Shown here one piece after another: positions 17,751-26,456 of a stretch of DNA of 64,000 nt; the first letter of the stretch is position 1, and every line of letters begins with the position of its first letter. Where the stretch lies: the NCBI RefSeq assembly GCF_049675895.1, contig NZ_CP183834.1, positions 2,976,001-3,040,000 of the forward strand, given 5' to 3'. Source of the stretch: Ampullimonas aquatilis. GTDB lineage: Bacteria > Pseudomonadota > Gammaproteobacteria > Burkholderiales > Burkholderiaceae_D. Under the pieces are notes generated by a model, which was given only the letters and a program-made list of their open reading frames with translations, was not told the DNA's origin and did no database searches. Position numbers and translations under genes: made by a program.

Positions 17751-18548
17751 ATGAAATTTGCCATCGCTGGCGCCTCCGGGCGCATGGGACGGATTCTGAT
17801 TGAAACCGTTCTCGACACGCACGACGCCGAACTGACCGGCGCACTGGATTTACCCGACAGCCCGGCCATCGGCCAGGATGCTGGTGCCTTTCTGGGCAAA
17901 AACACCGGCGTGCTGATTTCTGCCGATATTGAAGTCACGCTCGCCAAAGCCGAGTTTTTAATCGACTTTACCCGTCCCGAAGGCACCCTCAAACATCTTG
18001 CCGCAGCCGAAAAAACCGGCACCAAGCTGATCATCGGCACCACCGGCTTTAGTCCCGAAGAAAAAGTGGATATTGCGCTGGCCAGCAAAAAAATCGCCAT
18101 CATGATGGCGCCCAATATGAGCGTGGGCGTGAATGTCACTTTAAAGCTGCTCGAAGTTGCCGCCAAACTGATGGCGACGGGCTACGATATTGAAATCATC
18201 GAGGCGCACCATCGCCACAAGGTGGATGCGCCCTCCGGCACGGCCCTCAAAATGGGCGAAGTGATTGCCGACACACTGGGTCGTAATCTCAAGGATTGCG
18301 CCGTGTATGGCCGCGAAGGCATCACCGGCGAACGTGATCCTTCCACGATTGGCTTTGCCACCGTACGTGGCGGCGACATTGTGGGCGACCACACAGTGCT
18401 CTTTGCCGGTACTGGCGAGCGCGTTGAAATCACTCATAAATCCTCCTCCCGTGTGACTTACGCCATCGGCAGCCTGCGTGCTGCGCGTTACCTCAAAGGT
18501 CGCGCCAATGGCCTGTTTGACATGCAGGACGTATTGGGGCTGAAATAA
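17751..18548 (+). CDS. dapB: 4-hydroxy-tetrahydrodipicolinate reductase
   Basis: NAD(P)H-dependent step of the diaminopimelate/lysine pathway, in the cytoplasm. The 265-residue length is standard. The N-terminal nucleotide site reads AIAGASGRMGRILIE. The substrate motif EAHHRHKVDAPSGTAL (151-166) carries the catalytic His pair and Lys157. The C-terminal half includes RGGDIVGDHTVLFAGTGERVEITHKSSSR. It sits between bamE and exbB, a common betaproteobacterial order. Confidence 0.97.
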   Translation: MKFAIAGASGRMGRILIETVLDTHDAELTGALDLPDSPAIGQDAGAFLGKNTGVLISADIEVTLAKAEFLIDFTRPEGTLKHLAAAEKTGTKLIIGTTGFSPEEKVDIALASKKIAIMMAPNMSVGVNVTLKLLEVAAKLMATGYDIEIIEAHHRHKVDAPSGTALKMGEVIADTLGRNLKDCAVYGREGITGERDPSTIGFATVRGGDIVGDHTVLFAGTGERVEITHKSSSRVTYAIGSLRAARYLKGRANGLFDMQDVLGLK

Positions 18549-18654
18549 ACCGGGCGGCGGATAGCTCGACCACCGGCATGGCCGCCGCTTTCAATTTGTC
18601 GAATAGTTTTGCTGAACCATTGCTGCATCATTACTTAACCAAATCAGGTCATCC

Positions 18655-19332
18655 ATGAACAACGCGCTGGGTTTTAATCATTTTTGGGAATCGGGCGACG
18701 GCGTGTCGCGCACCGTTGGCATTTTGCTGCTCATCATGTCCATCCTGTCCTGGTGCTTCATTTTTGCCAAGGCGCTCGCCTTTTTAAAAATTCGCGGCAT
18801 CAACCGTGATGCGCCCGGCGCTTTCTGGAATGCCCCCACCCTGGCCGATGGCGTGGCCGCCGTCAAACTACAGGATAACGAAGGCCTGTATGCCCCCATC
18901 GCCGACGCGGGCGTCAACGCTGCCAGCCTGGCCTTGAGCAAAGGCAGCCTGAATGCCGAAGTCGCTCCCGACGAACGGATTGTGCGTGCCTTGCGCGGCG
19001 CGATTGCCAATGGCACCCGCAAGCTCGAATTCGGTCAGGTATTTCTGGCTTCAGTCGGCTCCACGGCGCCCTTTGTGGGTTTGTTTGGCACCGTCTGGGG
19101 CATTTACCACGCGCTCATTTCCATTGCCGGTGAAGGCCAGATTGCCATCGACAAAATCGCCGGCCCGGTCGGTGAAGCCCTGATCATGACCGCCGCTGGC
19201 CTCGCCGTGGCGATTCCCGCTGTGCTCGCCTACAACATCTTTGGCAAACTGGTCCGCCACACAGTGGAAGAACTGGAAGGCTTTGCCCACGACCTGCACG
19301 TGTTTCTGATCCACAAGATCAAAAACAAATAG
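18655..19332 (+). CDS. exbB: MotA/TolQ/ExbB proton channel family protein, probably ExbB
   Basis: Inner-membrane proton-channel subunit that, with ExbD, powers TonB-dependent uptake. Three membrane helices are visible at about 19-42, 129-152 and 172-198. The family core is SVGSTAPFVGLFGTVWGIYHAL followed by VGEALIMTAAGLAVAIPAVLAYN. At 225 residues it is typical. exbD follows. No tonB is adjacent, so assignment as ExbB rather than TolQ rests on the two-gene context and sequence feel. Confidence 0.85.
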   Translation: MNNALGFNHFWESGDGVSRTVGILLLIMSILSWCFIFAKALAFLKIRGINRDAPGAFWNAPTLADGVAAVKLQDNEGLYAPIADAGVNAASLALSKGSLNAEVAPDERIVRALRGAIANGTRKLEFGQVFLASVGSTAPFVGLFGTVWGIYHALISIAGEGQIAIDKIAGPVGEALIMTAAGLAVAIPAVLAYNIFGKLVRHTVEELEGFAHDLHVFLIHKIKNK

Positions 19333-19353
19333 GGTCAGAGTCAAATTAATTCG
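19331..19353. repeat. GGTCAGAGTCAAATTAA motif in the exbB-exbD gap
   Basis: Just after the exbB stop the sequence AGGGTCAGAGTCAAATTAAT appears. Words of this type recur in intergenic DNA of many proteobacteria; that is from memory and not checked. Only one copy is in this window. Confidence 0.3.
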
Positions 19354-19398
19354 GGCAGAAATCAGCAAGTAACTCAGTCAGCACTCAGCGGAGCAGAC

Positions 19399-19860
19399 AT
19401 GGCACTCGGACGACTCGACAACCCCCGCGCAGCACAGCCAATGAGCGAGATCAATATGACGCCGCTGATTGACGTGATGCTGGTACTGCTGGTGATCTTC
19501 ATCCTCGCCGCGCCCGCACTCACGCGCTCGCTCAAGCTCGACTTGCCCAAGGTAGCCGCCAGCGCCACGCCCGATACCACCAAGTTGATTGCGATCAGCA
19601 TCGACGCCAGCGAAAAATTGTTTCTCGACAACCAGCTCATCAATGTTGAAGATCTCAACACCCGTTTCATTGATGCCGGCAAAGCCACCGGTCCTTCCGG
19701 CCCACCCGACGTGCAGATTCGCGCCGACCAGAATGTGCGCTACAAAGCCCTCGCCGAAATCATGAGCATGGCGCAAAAAGCCGGTTTAGCGCGGATTGCG
19801 TTGGTGACTCAGCAGCCTGTGGCGGAAAATAATGATGCAGCCAAACCAGCCGGCAAGTAA
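19399..19860 (+). CDS. exbD: Biopolymer transport protein ExbD/TolR family
   Basis: Partner of ExbB with one N-terminal membrane helix (about 23-41) and a periplasmic domain; 153 residues. The helix begins MTPLIDVMLVLLVIFIL with the conserved proton-path Asp25. The periplasmic part (KLIAISIDASEKLFLDNQLI, VQIRADQNVRYKALAEIM) is typical of ExbD/TolR. It is co-directional with exbB, 66 bases apart. Confidence 0.9.
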   Translation: MALGRLDNPRAAQPMSEINMTPLIDVMLVLLVIFILAAPALTRSLKLDLPKVAASATPDTTKLIAISIDASEKLFLDNQLINVEDLNTRFIDAGKATGPSGPPDVQIRADQNVRYKALAEIMSMAQKAGLARIALVTQQPVAENNDAAKPAGK

Positions 19861-20094
19861 GGATTGACTGCAAACTTAGCAGACAGCAAGCCAGCAGCAC
19901 GGCGCAAAGTCGACAGCGCGCCAATCCCTCGGTAAAGACCGCCGCAGCGGTTATAATTTGCGGCTTTGCGCCTTGATGCGCAGCTCACGCATCTGATCGT
20001 GTCATTGCTCACTGGATGACCAATAACCTTAACGATGATTTGAGCCGCGCCAATTGACAGCAACCCGACTCCACTTAGCCGACACGTTTCCCTC

Positions 20095-22827
20095 ATGACT
20101 TCCATGCAAGATAAATACGACGCTACCGCCGTTGAACAGGCGGCGCAATCCCACTGGCAGGCCATTGATGCCTACCGTGCCGTTGAAAATGATACACGCT
20201 TTCCCAAGGGCAAATACTACGCCTGTTCGATGCTGCCCTATCCTTCGGGCAAGCTGCATATGGGCCATGTGCGCAACTACACCATCAACGATGTGATGTA
20301 TCGCTATTTGCGCATGAATGGCTATAACGTGTTGATGCCAATGGGTTGGGATGCGTTTGGCATGCCGGCCGAAAATGCGGCGATGGCCAATCAGGTGCCG
20401 CCAGCTGCCTGGACTTACGACAATATCGCCTACATGAAGAAGCAGATGGGCGCGATGGGCCTGGCGATTGACTGGTCACGCGAAATTGCGGCCTGCCAGT
20501 CCGACTACTACAAGTGGAATCAGTGGCTGTTTTTGAAGATGCTGGAAAAAGGTGTCGCCTATAAAAAAACCCAGATCGTTAACTGGGATCCGATTGACCA
20601 GACTGTTCTGGCCAACGAGCAGGTGATTGACGGCCGTGGCTGGCGCTCCGGTGCGCTGGTTGAAAAGCGCGAGATCCCGGGCTATTACCTGGCCATTACC
20701 CAATATGCCGAAGAACTGCTGAAAGATCTGCAACCACTTGGCTGGCCCGAACGTGTGAAGATCATGCAGCAAAACTGGATTGGCAAATCCACCGGCGTGC
20801 GCTTTGCCTTTCCACACACCATCAGCAACGCCAGTGGCGAGTTGATCAACGACGGCAAGCTGTATGTGTTTACCACGCGTGCCGATACCATCATGGGCGT
20901 GACCTTTTGCGCGGTAGCGGCCGAGCACCCACTGGCCACCCTGGCGGCACAAAGCAATCCGCAACTGGCCGCTTTTATTGAAGAATGCCAACAGGGTGGT
21001 GTGGCCGAAGCGGACATGGCCACCATGGAAAAGAAAGGCATGCCAACCGGCTTGCTGGTCACCCATCCCTTGACTGGCGAGCAGGTGGCCGTGTGGGTAG
21101 GTAACTATGTGCTGATGAGTTATGGCGATGGCGCGGTGATGGGCGTACCCGCCCATGATGAACGCGACTTTGCCTTTGCCAAAAAATATGGGATTGCCAT
21201 CAAGCAGGTGATAGAACGTGGCTCTTCTGATGGTTTTGGAGATGGAACTGGTTATGGCGGCGGCACAGGTTCAGGGGCAGGAAGCGGTAATGGTACTGGT
21301 TCAGACGAAGCGATAACTTCTTTTACTGCAAATCATTGGCAAGAATGGTACGGTAATAAATATGTAGGTGTTTGTATAAACTCCAGTAAGTACGACGGTC
21401 TAGGTCATCAGGCTGCAGTGGACGCCATTGCCGCCGACCTCGCGGCCAAAGGTCTGGGTGAAAAGAAGATCACCTTCCGTCTGCGTGACTGGGGGATTTC
21501 GCGCCAGCGTTACTGGGGCACGCCGATCCCGATCATTCATTGCGATGACTGTGGCGATGTACCCGTGCCCGAGCAAGACTTGCCCGTGGTGTTGCCAGAA
21601 GACCTGATTCCGGATGGTTCAGGCAATCCACTCAACAAGTGCGACGCCTTTTTGAATGTGCCCTGCCCCAAGTGTGGCAAGCCAGCGCGCCGCGAAACCG
21701 ATACACTCGACACGTTTATTGATTCATCCTGGTATTACATGCGCTATACCAGCCCGGGTGCAGGCACCATGGTCGATGCGCGCAATGATTACTGGATGCC
21801 GATGGATCAGTACATTGGCGGGATTGAACACGCGGTCTTGCACCTGCTCTATGCACGCTTCTGGACCAAGGTCATGCGCGATATGGGTCTGCTCAAGTTT
21901 GATGAGCCATTCAGCAACTTGCTCACGCAGGGCATGGTCTTGAATGAAGTGTTTTATCGGGAAGACCCGAGCGGCAAAAAAACCTGGTTCAATCCGGCCG
22001 ATGTGGATGTCCAGCACGACGACAAAGGTCGTCCGGTGGGCGCCACCTTGCGCAGCGATGGCCAGCCGGTGCAACTGGGTGGCACCGAAAAAATGTCCAA
22101 GTCGAAAAACAATGGCATTGACCCGCAAGCCATCATCGACCAATACGGTGCCGATACCGCCCGCCTCTTTACCATGTTTGCCGCACCGCCCGAACAGACT
22201 TTGGAATGGAGTGAATCTGGTGTGGAAGGCGCGAGCCGCTTTTTGCGTCGTGCCTGGACCTTTGCCCACAAGCACAGCAGCCTGATTGGCACTGCACCGG
22301 CCTTGAGCAGCGTGTCCTTAAGCGATGCCCACAAAGCCTTGCGGCGAGACATCTACAACACGCTCAAGCAGGCTGAGTTTGACTTCAAGCGTCTGCAGTA
22401 CAACACCGTGGTGTCGGCCTGCATGAAAATGCTCAACACCCTGGAAAGCGCCAAGCTTGATGACAGCCCAGCCAGTGCCGCCGTGCTGGCCGAAACCCTG
22501 TCGGTGTTCATTCGCGTACTGTATCCAGTCACACCGCATATTGCGCATGCCATCTGGACTGGTCTGGGATACGACCAGGCGTTTGGCGATATTCTCAACG
22601 CGCCTTGGCCGCAAGTGGATGAAGCTGCACTGGTGCAAGACACCATCGAGCTGGTGGTACAGGTCAATGGTAAATTGCGTGGCAAACTGGCGGTAGCCGC
22701 CAGCGCCGACAAAGCGGCGATTGAAGCCGCCGCCTTGGCCGATGAGCATGTACAAAAATTTGTGGCCGGTGGCACGATCAAAAAAATCATCGTGGTGCCG
22801 GGCAAGCTGGTCAATATTGTGGTGTAG
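20095..22827 (+). CDS. leuS: Leucyl-tRNA synthetase
   Basis: Cytoplasmic class I synthetase that charges tRNA-Leu. The HIGH-type motif is HMGH at 55-58 and KMSKS lies at 666-670. The CP1 editing domain is present (NYVLMSYGDGAVMGVPAHDERDFAFA), as are the tRNA-binding C-terminal domains. At 910 residues it is some 30 longer than typical. The extra length is a Gly/Ser/Thr/Asp-rich run near residues 377-406 (21223-21312), after IKQVIERG, between the editing domain and the return to the catalytic core. Codons in 21210-21410 (ATA, GGT, AAT, TAT, TCT) differ from the rest of the gene. ATG 20095 is the start; lptE and holA follow. Confidence 0.97.
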   Translation: MTSMQDKYDATAVEQAAQSHWQAIDAYRAVENDTRFPKGKYYACSMLPYPSGKLHMGHVRNYTINDVMYRYLRMNGYNVLMPMGWDAFGMPAENAAMANQVPPAAWTYDNIAYMKKQMGAMGLAIDWSREIAACQSDYYKWNQWLFLKMLEKGVAYKKTQIVNWDPIDQTVLANEQVIDGRGWRSGALVEKREIPGYYLAITQYAEELLKDLQPLGWPERVKIMQQNWIGKSTGVRFAFPHTISNASGELINDGKLYVFTTRADTIMGVTFCAVAAEHPLATLAAQSNPQLAAFIEECQQGGVAEADMATMEKKGMPTGLLVTHPLTGEQVAVWVGNYVLMSYGDGAVMGVPAHDERDFAFAKKYGIAIKQVIERGSSDGFGDGTGYGGGTGSGAGSGNGTGSDEAITSFTANHWQEWYGNKYVGVCINSSKYDGLGHQAAVDAIAADLAAKGLGEKKITFRLRDWGISRQRYWGTPIPIIHCDDCGDVPVPEQDLPVVLPEDLIPDGSGNPLNKCDAFLNVPCPKCGKPARRETDTLDTFIDSSWYYMRYTSPGAGTMVDARNDYWMPMDQYIGGIEHAVLHLLYARFWTKVMRDMGLLKFDEPFSNLLTQGMVLNEVFYREDPSGKKTWFNPADVDVQHDDKGRPVGATLRSDGQPVQLGGTEKMSKSKNNGIDPQAIIDQYGADTARLFTMFAAPPEQTLEWSESGVEGASRFLRRAWTFAHKHSSLIGTAPALSSVSLSDAHKALRRDIYNTLKQAEFDFKRLQYNTVVSACMKMLNTLESAKLDDSPASAAVLAETLSVFIRVLYPVTPHIAHAIWTGLGYDQAFGDILNAPWPQVDEAALVQDTIELVVQVNGKLRGKLAVAASADKAAIEAAALADEHVQKFVAGGTIKKIIVVPGKLVNIVV

Positions 22828-22892
22828 TGGCGCGCCTGCCGGTGCGCTGTTGCAGCAGCGTGCCAGTTGACTGGGTCGCCATTCAAGCTTAA

Positions 22893-22966
22893 ATATACTC
22901 ATATAGAGTATATTTTAAAGCCTAATATATACGCACTTAAGGACAGTAAAAATGAATATACCCCCT
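22893..22966 (-). repeat. AT-rich dispersed element, copy 2 (leuS-lptE gap, reaching into lptE)
   Basis: ATATACTC, then GAGTATATTTTAAAG and CCTAATATATACGCACTTAAG (22921-22941), then ATATACCCCC. The TAATANATACGCACTTAAG block is shared with copies 3 and 6. The right end covers the first codons of lptE, so the element supplies its start region. Confidence 0.6.
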
Positions 22967-23473
22967 GTTTTTTCTTTAAAACTGTGGAAATTGAGTGCGG
23001 CGCTGGTGCTCCTGGCGACACTCGCCGCTTGTGGTTTTCAGCTGCGGGGCACGGCCAATTGGCCATTTAAAACGCTCTATATCGGGCTGCCCGACAACTC
23101 GCAATTGGGTAATGAACTGCGCCGTAATATTCGTAATGGCACCACCACCCAACTGGTGGAAGACCCCAAGGAAGCCGAAGCGATTTTTGAGCTGATTAAC
23201 GAGTATCGCGAAAAAGTGGTGCTCACGCTCAATGCCGCCGGTCGGGTGCGTGAATATGAGCTGCGCTATCAGATCACCTTTCGCGTGCACAACGGCAAGG
23301 GCCAGGAATGGCTGCCCGCCACCACCTTCAAACAAAAACGGATTCAGACCTACGATGAAACCGTGGTGCTGGCCAAGGATAACGAAGACGTGATCCTCTA
23401 CAAAGACATGCAGCACGATATGGTTGATTACATCTTGCGCCGCATGAACGCCGCCAAGCTGGCCGAACAATAA
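22952..23473 (+). CDS. lptE: LPS-assembly lipoprotein LptE (RlpB)
   Basis: Outer-membrane lipoprotein that plugs and assists LptD in placing LPS on the cell surface. The 173-residue protein has a signal peptide ending LAAC (Cys27), then GFQLRGTANWPFKTLYIGLP, the standard LptE start. The domain continues with AGRVREYELRYQITFRV and ends in a Met/Arg-rich helix. The first codons lie inside AT-rich repeat copy 2; AAGGA stands 9 bases upstream of ATG. The order leuS-lptE-holA is conserved in related genomes. Confidence 0.94.
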   Translation: MNIPPVFSLKLWKLSAALVLLATLAACGFQLRGTANWPFKTLYIGLPDNSQLGNELRRNIRNGTTTQLVEDPKEAEAIFELINEYREKVVLTLNAAGRVREYELRYQITFRVHNGKGQEWLPATTFKQKRIQTYDETVVLAKDNEDVILYKDMQHDMVDYILRRMNAAKLAEQ

Positions 23474-23486
23474 GCCGCCTTCTCAC

Positions 23487-24536
23487 ATGCAACTGCGGGC
23501 CGATCAGCTCTTCACCCATCTCAAGTCTGCTGCCGCACAGGACGGCAAGGACAAGCTGGCCGCCATTTATGTGCTGCATGGTGACGAGCCGCTGCAACGG
23601 CTTGAATGCGCCGACGCCATCCGCAAAGCCGCACGCACACTGGGTTTTAGCGAACGCATTGTGCTCCAGGTGGAACGTGGGTTTAGCTGGAACGAGCTGA
23701 TTGCCGAACAGCAATCACTCTCCCTGTTTGGTGATAAAAAAATTGTCGAGCTGCACATCCCCACCGGCAAGCCCGGTAAAGATGGTGCCAGCACCCTGCT
23801 CGACTATGCCGAGTTGGCACGCCATAACCTGGACGTCGTCACCCTGATCTTTTTACCGCGCCTTGATAGCGCCACCCAAAAAGCCGAATGGTTTGCCACC
23901 CTCAGCCGCATCGGCATAACGCTGCGCATTGATCTGGTTGAACATAAACAGATGCCCGACTGGATCAAGCAGCGCCTGCTCCTGCAATACCAAAAAGCCG
24001 ATCACGAAACCCTGCAATTTTTGGCGGATCGCATGGAAGGCAATCTGCTCGCCGCGCATCAGGAAATCATGAAGCTCGGCCTGCTCTACCCGACCGGCCC
24101 GCTGAGCATGGCACAAGTGCAAGCCGCCGTGCTCGACGTGGCACGCTACGATGTTTTCAAACTCAATGAAGCCATGCTCGGTGGCGACCCGGCGCGACTC
24201 ATGCGCATGCTCGACGGCCTGCGTGGTGAAGGTGAAGCCGAAGTGCTGGTGCTCTGGGCCATGAGCGAAGAAATCCGTACGCTCTATAAAGTCAAACAAG
24301 GCCTCGCCCAGGGCAAACCCCTCATGCAACTCCTGCGCGACCACCGCGTCTGGGGCCCGCGTGAACGCCTGATCGAGCCCGCTTTAAAACGCCTCACCAG
24401 CCATCAACTGGAAGACGCCCTCATCACCGCCGCGCAAATCGATCGCCTCACCAAAGGCATCAAAGTCCCCAACCTGCCCGCCAGCGCCTGGGATGCCATG
24501 CGGGAATTGGGGTTACGGGTGGCGCTGGGGCGGTGA
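23487..24536 (+). CDS. holA: DNA polymerase III subunit delta
   Basis: Clamp-loader subunit that opens the beta sliding clamp. The 349 residues show the family's N-terminal AAA-like region (AIYVLHGDEPLQRLECADAI, SLFGDKKIVELHIPTGKPG), the middle RMEGNLLAAHQEIMKLGLLYP and the C-terminal collar domain (ARYDVFKLNEAMLGGDPAR, EAEVLVLWAMSEEIRTLYK). It starts 14 bases after lptE, so the two are co-transcribed. In relatives proA usually follows; here a 2.7-kb accessory block intervenes. Confidence 0.95.
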   Translation: MQLRADQLFTHLKSAAAQDGKDKLAAIYVLHGDEPLQRLECADAIRKAARTLGFSERIVLQVERGFSWNELIAEQQSLSLFGDKKIVELHIPTGKPGKDGASTLLDYAELARHNLDVVTLIFLPRLDSATQKAEWFATLSRIGITLRIDLVEHKQMPDWIKQRLLLQYQKADHETLQFLADRMEGNLLAAHQEIMKLGLLYPTGPLSMAQVQAAVLDVARYDVFKLNEAMLGGDPARLMRMLDGLRGEGEAEVLVLWAMSEEIRTLYKVKQGLAQGKPLMQLLRDHRVWGPRERLIEPALKRLTSHQLEDALITAAQIDRLTKGIKVPNLPASAWDAMRELGLRVALGR

Positions 24537-24589
24537 GATAAGCTTCAGCAATAGCACTGATTATTTTAATTAGCTTATTTAAATTTTCA

Positions 24590-24952
24590 TTATTCCTTCG
24601 GATTAGCCCCATATTCATTCGCTCCTGGCTGACTATCCTGAAAAAAGAAAACAATCAGGATGATCGTGCCCACAATCGGCAACATGGAGAGCAGCAGCCA
24701 CCAACCGCTTTTGCCAATATCATGCAATCGTCGGATGCTTACCGAACTAGATGGTATCAACATAACCAAAGTAAAGACGGCTTCCAATAAGCCAATTGGT
24801 ACTATCTCATTACTCAAGCCAAGCAAGGTATCCACAAAACCTAATCCGATACTGATCAGCAAGTAATAAAGTACAAAATACCAATATTCGCTGCGCCGTG
24901 AGCGGCCAGAGAAATCACCAAATTTTTTAAGTGCCAGTAAAAACCAATCCAT
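24590..24952 (-). CDS. DUF805 family small membrane protein
   Basis: A 120-residue protein with the DUF805 signature: FGDFSGRSRRSEYWYFVLYYLL near the N-terminus and SVSIRRLHDIGKSGWWLL later. Three or four hydrophobic segments (about 24-45, 52-66, 84-103) place it in the inner membrane. Function is unknown. It is convergent with holA and part of the accessory block between holA and proA. Confidence 0.9.
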   Translation of the reverse strand: MDWFLLALKKFGDFSGRSRRSEYWYFVLYYLLISIGLGFVDTLLGLSNEIVPIGLLEAVFTLVMLIPSSSVSIRRLHDIGKSGWWLLLSMLPIVGTIILIVFFFQDSQPGANEYGANPKE

Positions 24953-25102
24953 ATTCGCCCCTCTTTGTTATCACTGAAAAACACACTATCGACACGCTTA
25001 TTGTGCACGCTATGCTACGCACTCTGTTTCAGAGCAAATAATAAGCCTCAATAAATCGGTAGAGTGTGTGCCAGAACAAAAATCACGCTGACTGATTCAA
25101 CC

Positions 25103-25510
25103 ATGCTTCCCATTACTCACCCCCAAGTTGCCAGCAAGTTTGCCAGTTACCCACCCCTCATGCGCGACAAGCTATTGGCTTTGCGTGAGCTGATTTATGC
25201 GACTGCTGCGGCCACCACCGGCGTGGGCGAGCTGGAAGAAACACTCAAATGGGGAGAACCCGCTTATCTCACTTCAGCCAGCAAGAGCGGCAGCACCATC
25301 CGGATTGACTGGAAGCCCAAACAGCCTGAGCAATATGCGATGTACTTTCATTGCCAGACCAATCTGGTCGACACGTTTCGCACCCTGTTTCCCAACGACT
25401 TTCATTTTGTTGGTCATCGCAGCATCGTGTTTGATACGGATGAGGTCGTGCCACACAAAGAACTGGCTTACTGTATTGCGATGGCGCTGACGTATCATCT
25501 CAATAAATAA
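25103..25510 (+). CDS. DUF1801 domain-containing protein
   Basis: A 135-residue cytoplasmic protein of the YdhG/DUF1801 type. The core includes YPPLMRDKLLALRELIYATAAATTGVGELEETLKWGEPAYLTS and YAMYFHCQTNLVDTFRTLFP. The fold is thought to bind small ligands; the function is unknown. A frame reaches back to a GTG at 25064, but the ATG at 25103 matches the family start. It is followed by a strong bidirectional terminator. Confidence 0.85.
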   Translation: MLPITHPQVASKFASYPPLMRDKLLALRELIYATAAATTGVGELEETLKWGEPAYLTSASKSGSTIRIDWKPKQPEQYAMYFHCQTNLVDTFRTLFPNDFHFVGHRSIVFDTDEVVPHKELAYCIAMALTYHLNK

Positions 25511-25544
25511 AAACAGGTGGTCATTGATGCATGACCACCTGTTT
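25511..25544. terminator. Bidirectional terminator between DUF1801 and the dehydrogenase
   Basis: A perfect 14-bp stem (25511-25524 with 25531-25544) has a 6-base loop and GC-rich centre. On the minus strand it is followed by TTTTTATTTATTG, and on the plus strand by GCTTAT, so it serves the minus-strand gene best. Confidence 0.8.
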
Positions 25545-25583
25545 GCTTATCGTGCTGATACAAAACTTTGATTTAGGAAACGC

Positions 25584-26333
25584 TTAAATCGTTGCTGAAC
25601 CACCATCAATCAAAAAGTCTTCACCCACGATGTAGCTTGACTCATCACTGGCCAAAAACACCGCAAGCTTGGCAATTTCATCGGCCTGACCAAAACGTCC
25701 TGCCGGTATGCCCGATTTGATCTGCTCAGCCATTTGTCCCACGGCTTCGCTCGGTAAACCAAGCTTGCCAAAGATGGGCGTCTCGATCGGGCCTGGGCTG
25801 ATGCTGTTGACACGTACTCCACGGCCAATCAATTCTGCCGACAGTGAGCGTGCCAATGAGCGAACTGCCGCTTTGCTTGCTGAATACACTGACATGCCTG
25901 CCATACCTTGCTGAGCAGCGGTCGAGCTGGTCAACAGAATGCTGGCTGGATTGCGTAACAGCGGCAACAGCTTTTGCACAGTAAAGATGACCCCTTTGAC
26001 ATTGACATCAAATTGCTCATCAATATGAGCCTCATCCACGTCTGTCAGTGGCGACACCTTGGCAATGCCCGCATTGGCAAACAGGATATCCAATCCACCA
26101 AATTCACTTTGCAGCCGAGTAGCCACGGCTTGCATGTCTTCTGCGGATGAAACATTGGCACGGATGGCAATCACGCCTGCACCCAATTGCTTTGCGGCTT
26201 CCGTCACACGACCGGCATCTTGTCCGGTAATGGCGACGCGCGCGCCTTCCTTTAAAAACTGTTGGGCAGTAGCAAAGCCAATACCGGTTGTACCACCGGT
26301 AATTAATGCAGTTTTGTTTAATAGACGAGCCAT
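25584..26333 (-). CDS. Short-chain dehydrogenase/reductase (SDR family)
   Basis: NAD(P)-dependent oxidoreductase of the classical SDR family, 249 residues; substrate unknown. The cofactor motif TGGTTGIG is near the N-terminus, then NAG (LFANAGIAKV). The catalytic Ser is in LLTSSTAAQQG, the YxxxK pair in VYSASKAAVRSL, and SPGPIETP follows. The frame extends to 26714, but that extra part overlaps the divergent regulator gene; MARLLNKTALITGG at 26333 is the start. It is probably repressed by the divergent TetR protein through the shared operator at 26391-26425. Confidence 0.93.
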   Translation of the reverse strand: MARLLNKTALITGGTTGIGFATAQQFLKEGARVAITGQDAGRVTEAAKQLGAGVIAIRANVSSAEDMQAVATRLQSEFGGLDILFANAGIAKVSPLTDVDEAHIDEQFDVNVKGVIFTVQKLLPLLRNPASILLTSSTAAQQGMAGMSVYSASKAAVRSLARSLSAELIGRGVRVNSISPGPIETPIFGKLGLPSEAVGQMAEQIKSGIPAGRFGQADEIAKLAVFLASDESSYIVGEDFLIDGGSATI

Positions 26334-26390
26334 GGTGTCACTCCTGAGAATTGATTCATTAAGAAAAAGACGGTGCTTTGAATAGAATTC

Positions 26391-26425
26391 TGTACCGCTT
26401 GGTAAATAATATACCAAGCGGTACA
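26391..26425. promoter_or_regulatory. TetR-type operator between SDR gene and its regulator
   Basis: Perfect 14-bp arms TGTACCGCTTGGTA (26391-26404) and its complement (26412-26425) are separated by 7 bases. Each arm is itself of the form TACC-N4-GGTA, so the site could hold two dimers. It lies 32 bases before the TetR start and 58 before the SDR start. Confidence 0.75.
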
Positions 26426-26456
26426 ATAATCGCAATGATTTCTTTTTTAATTTTTT

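Noticed and set aside
18553..18588. GCGGCG/CGCCGC hairpin after dapB as a terminator
   Set aside because: Long loop, ambiguous pairing and only TTT after it.
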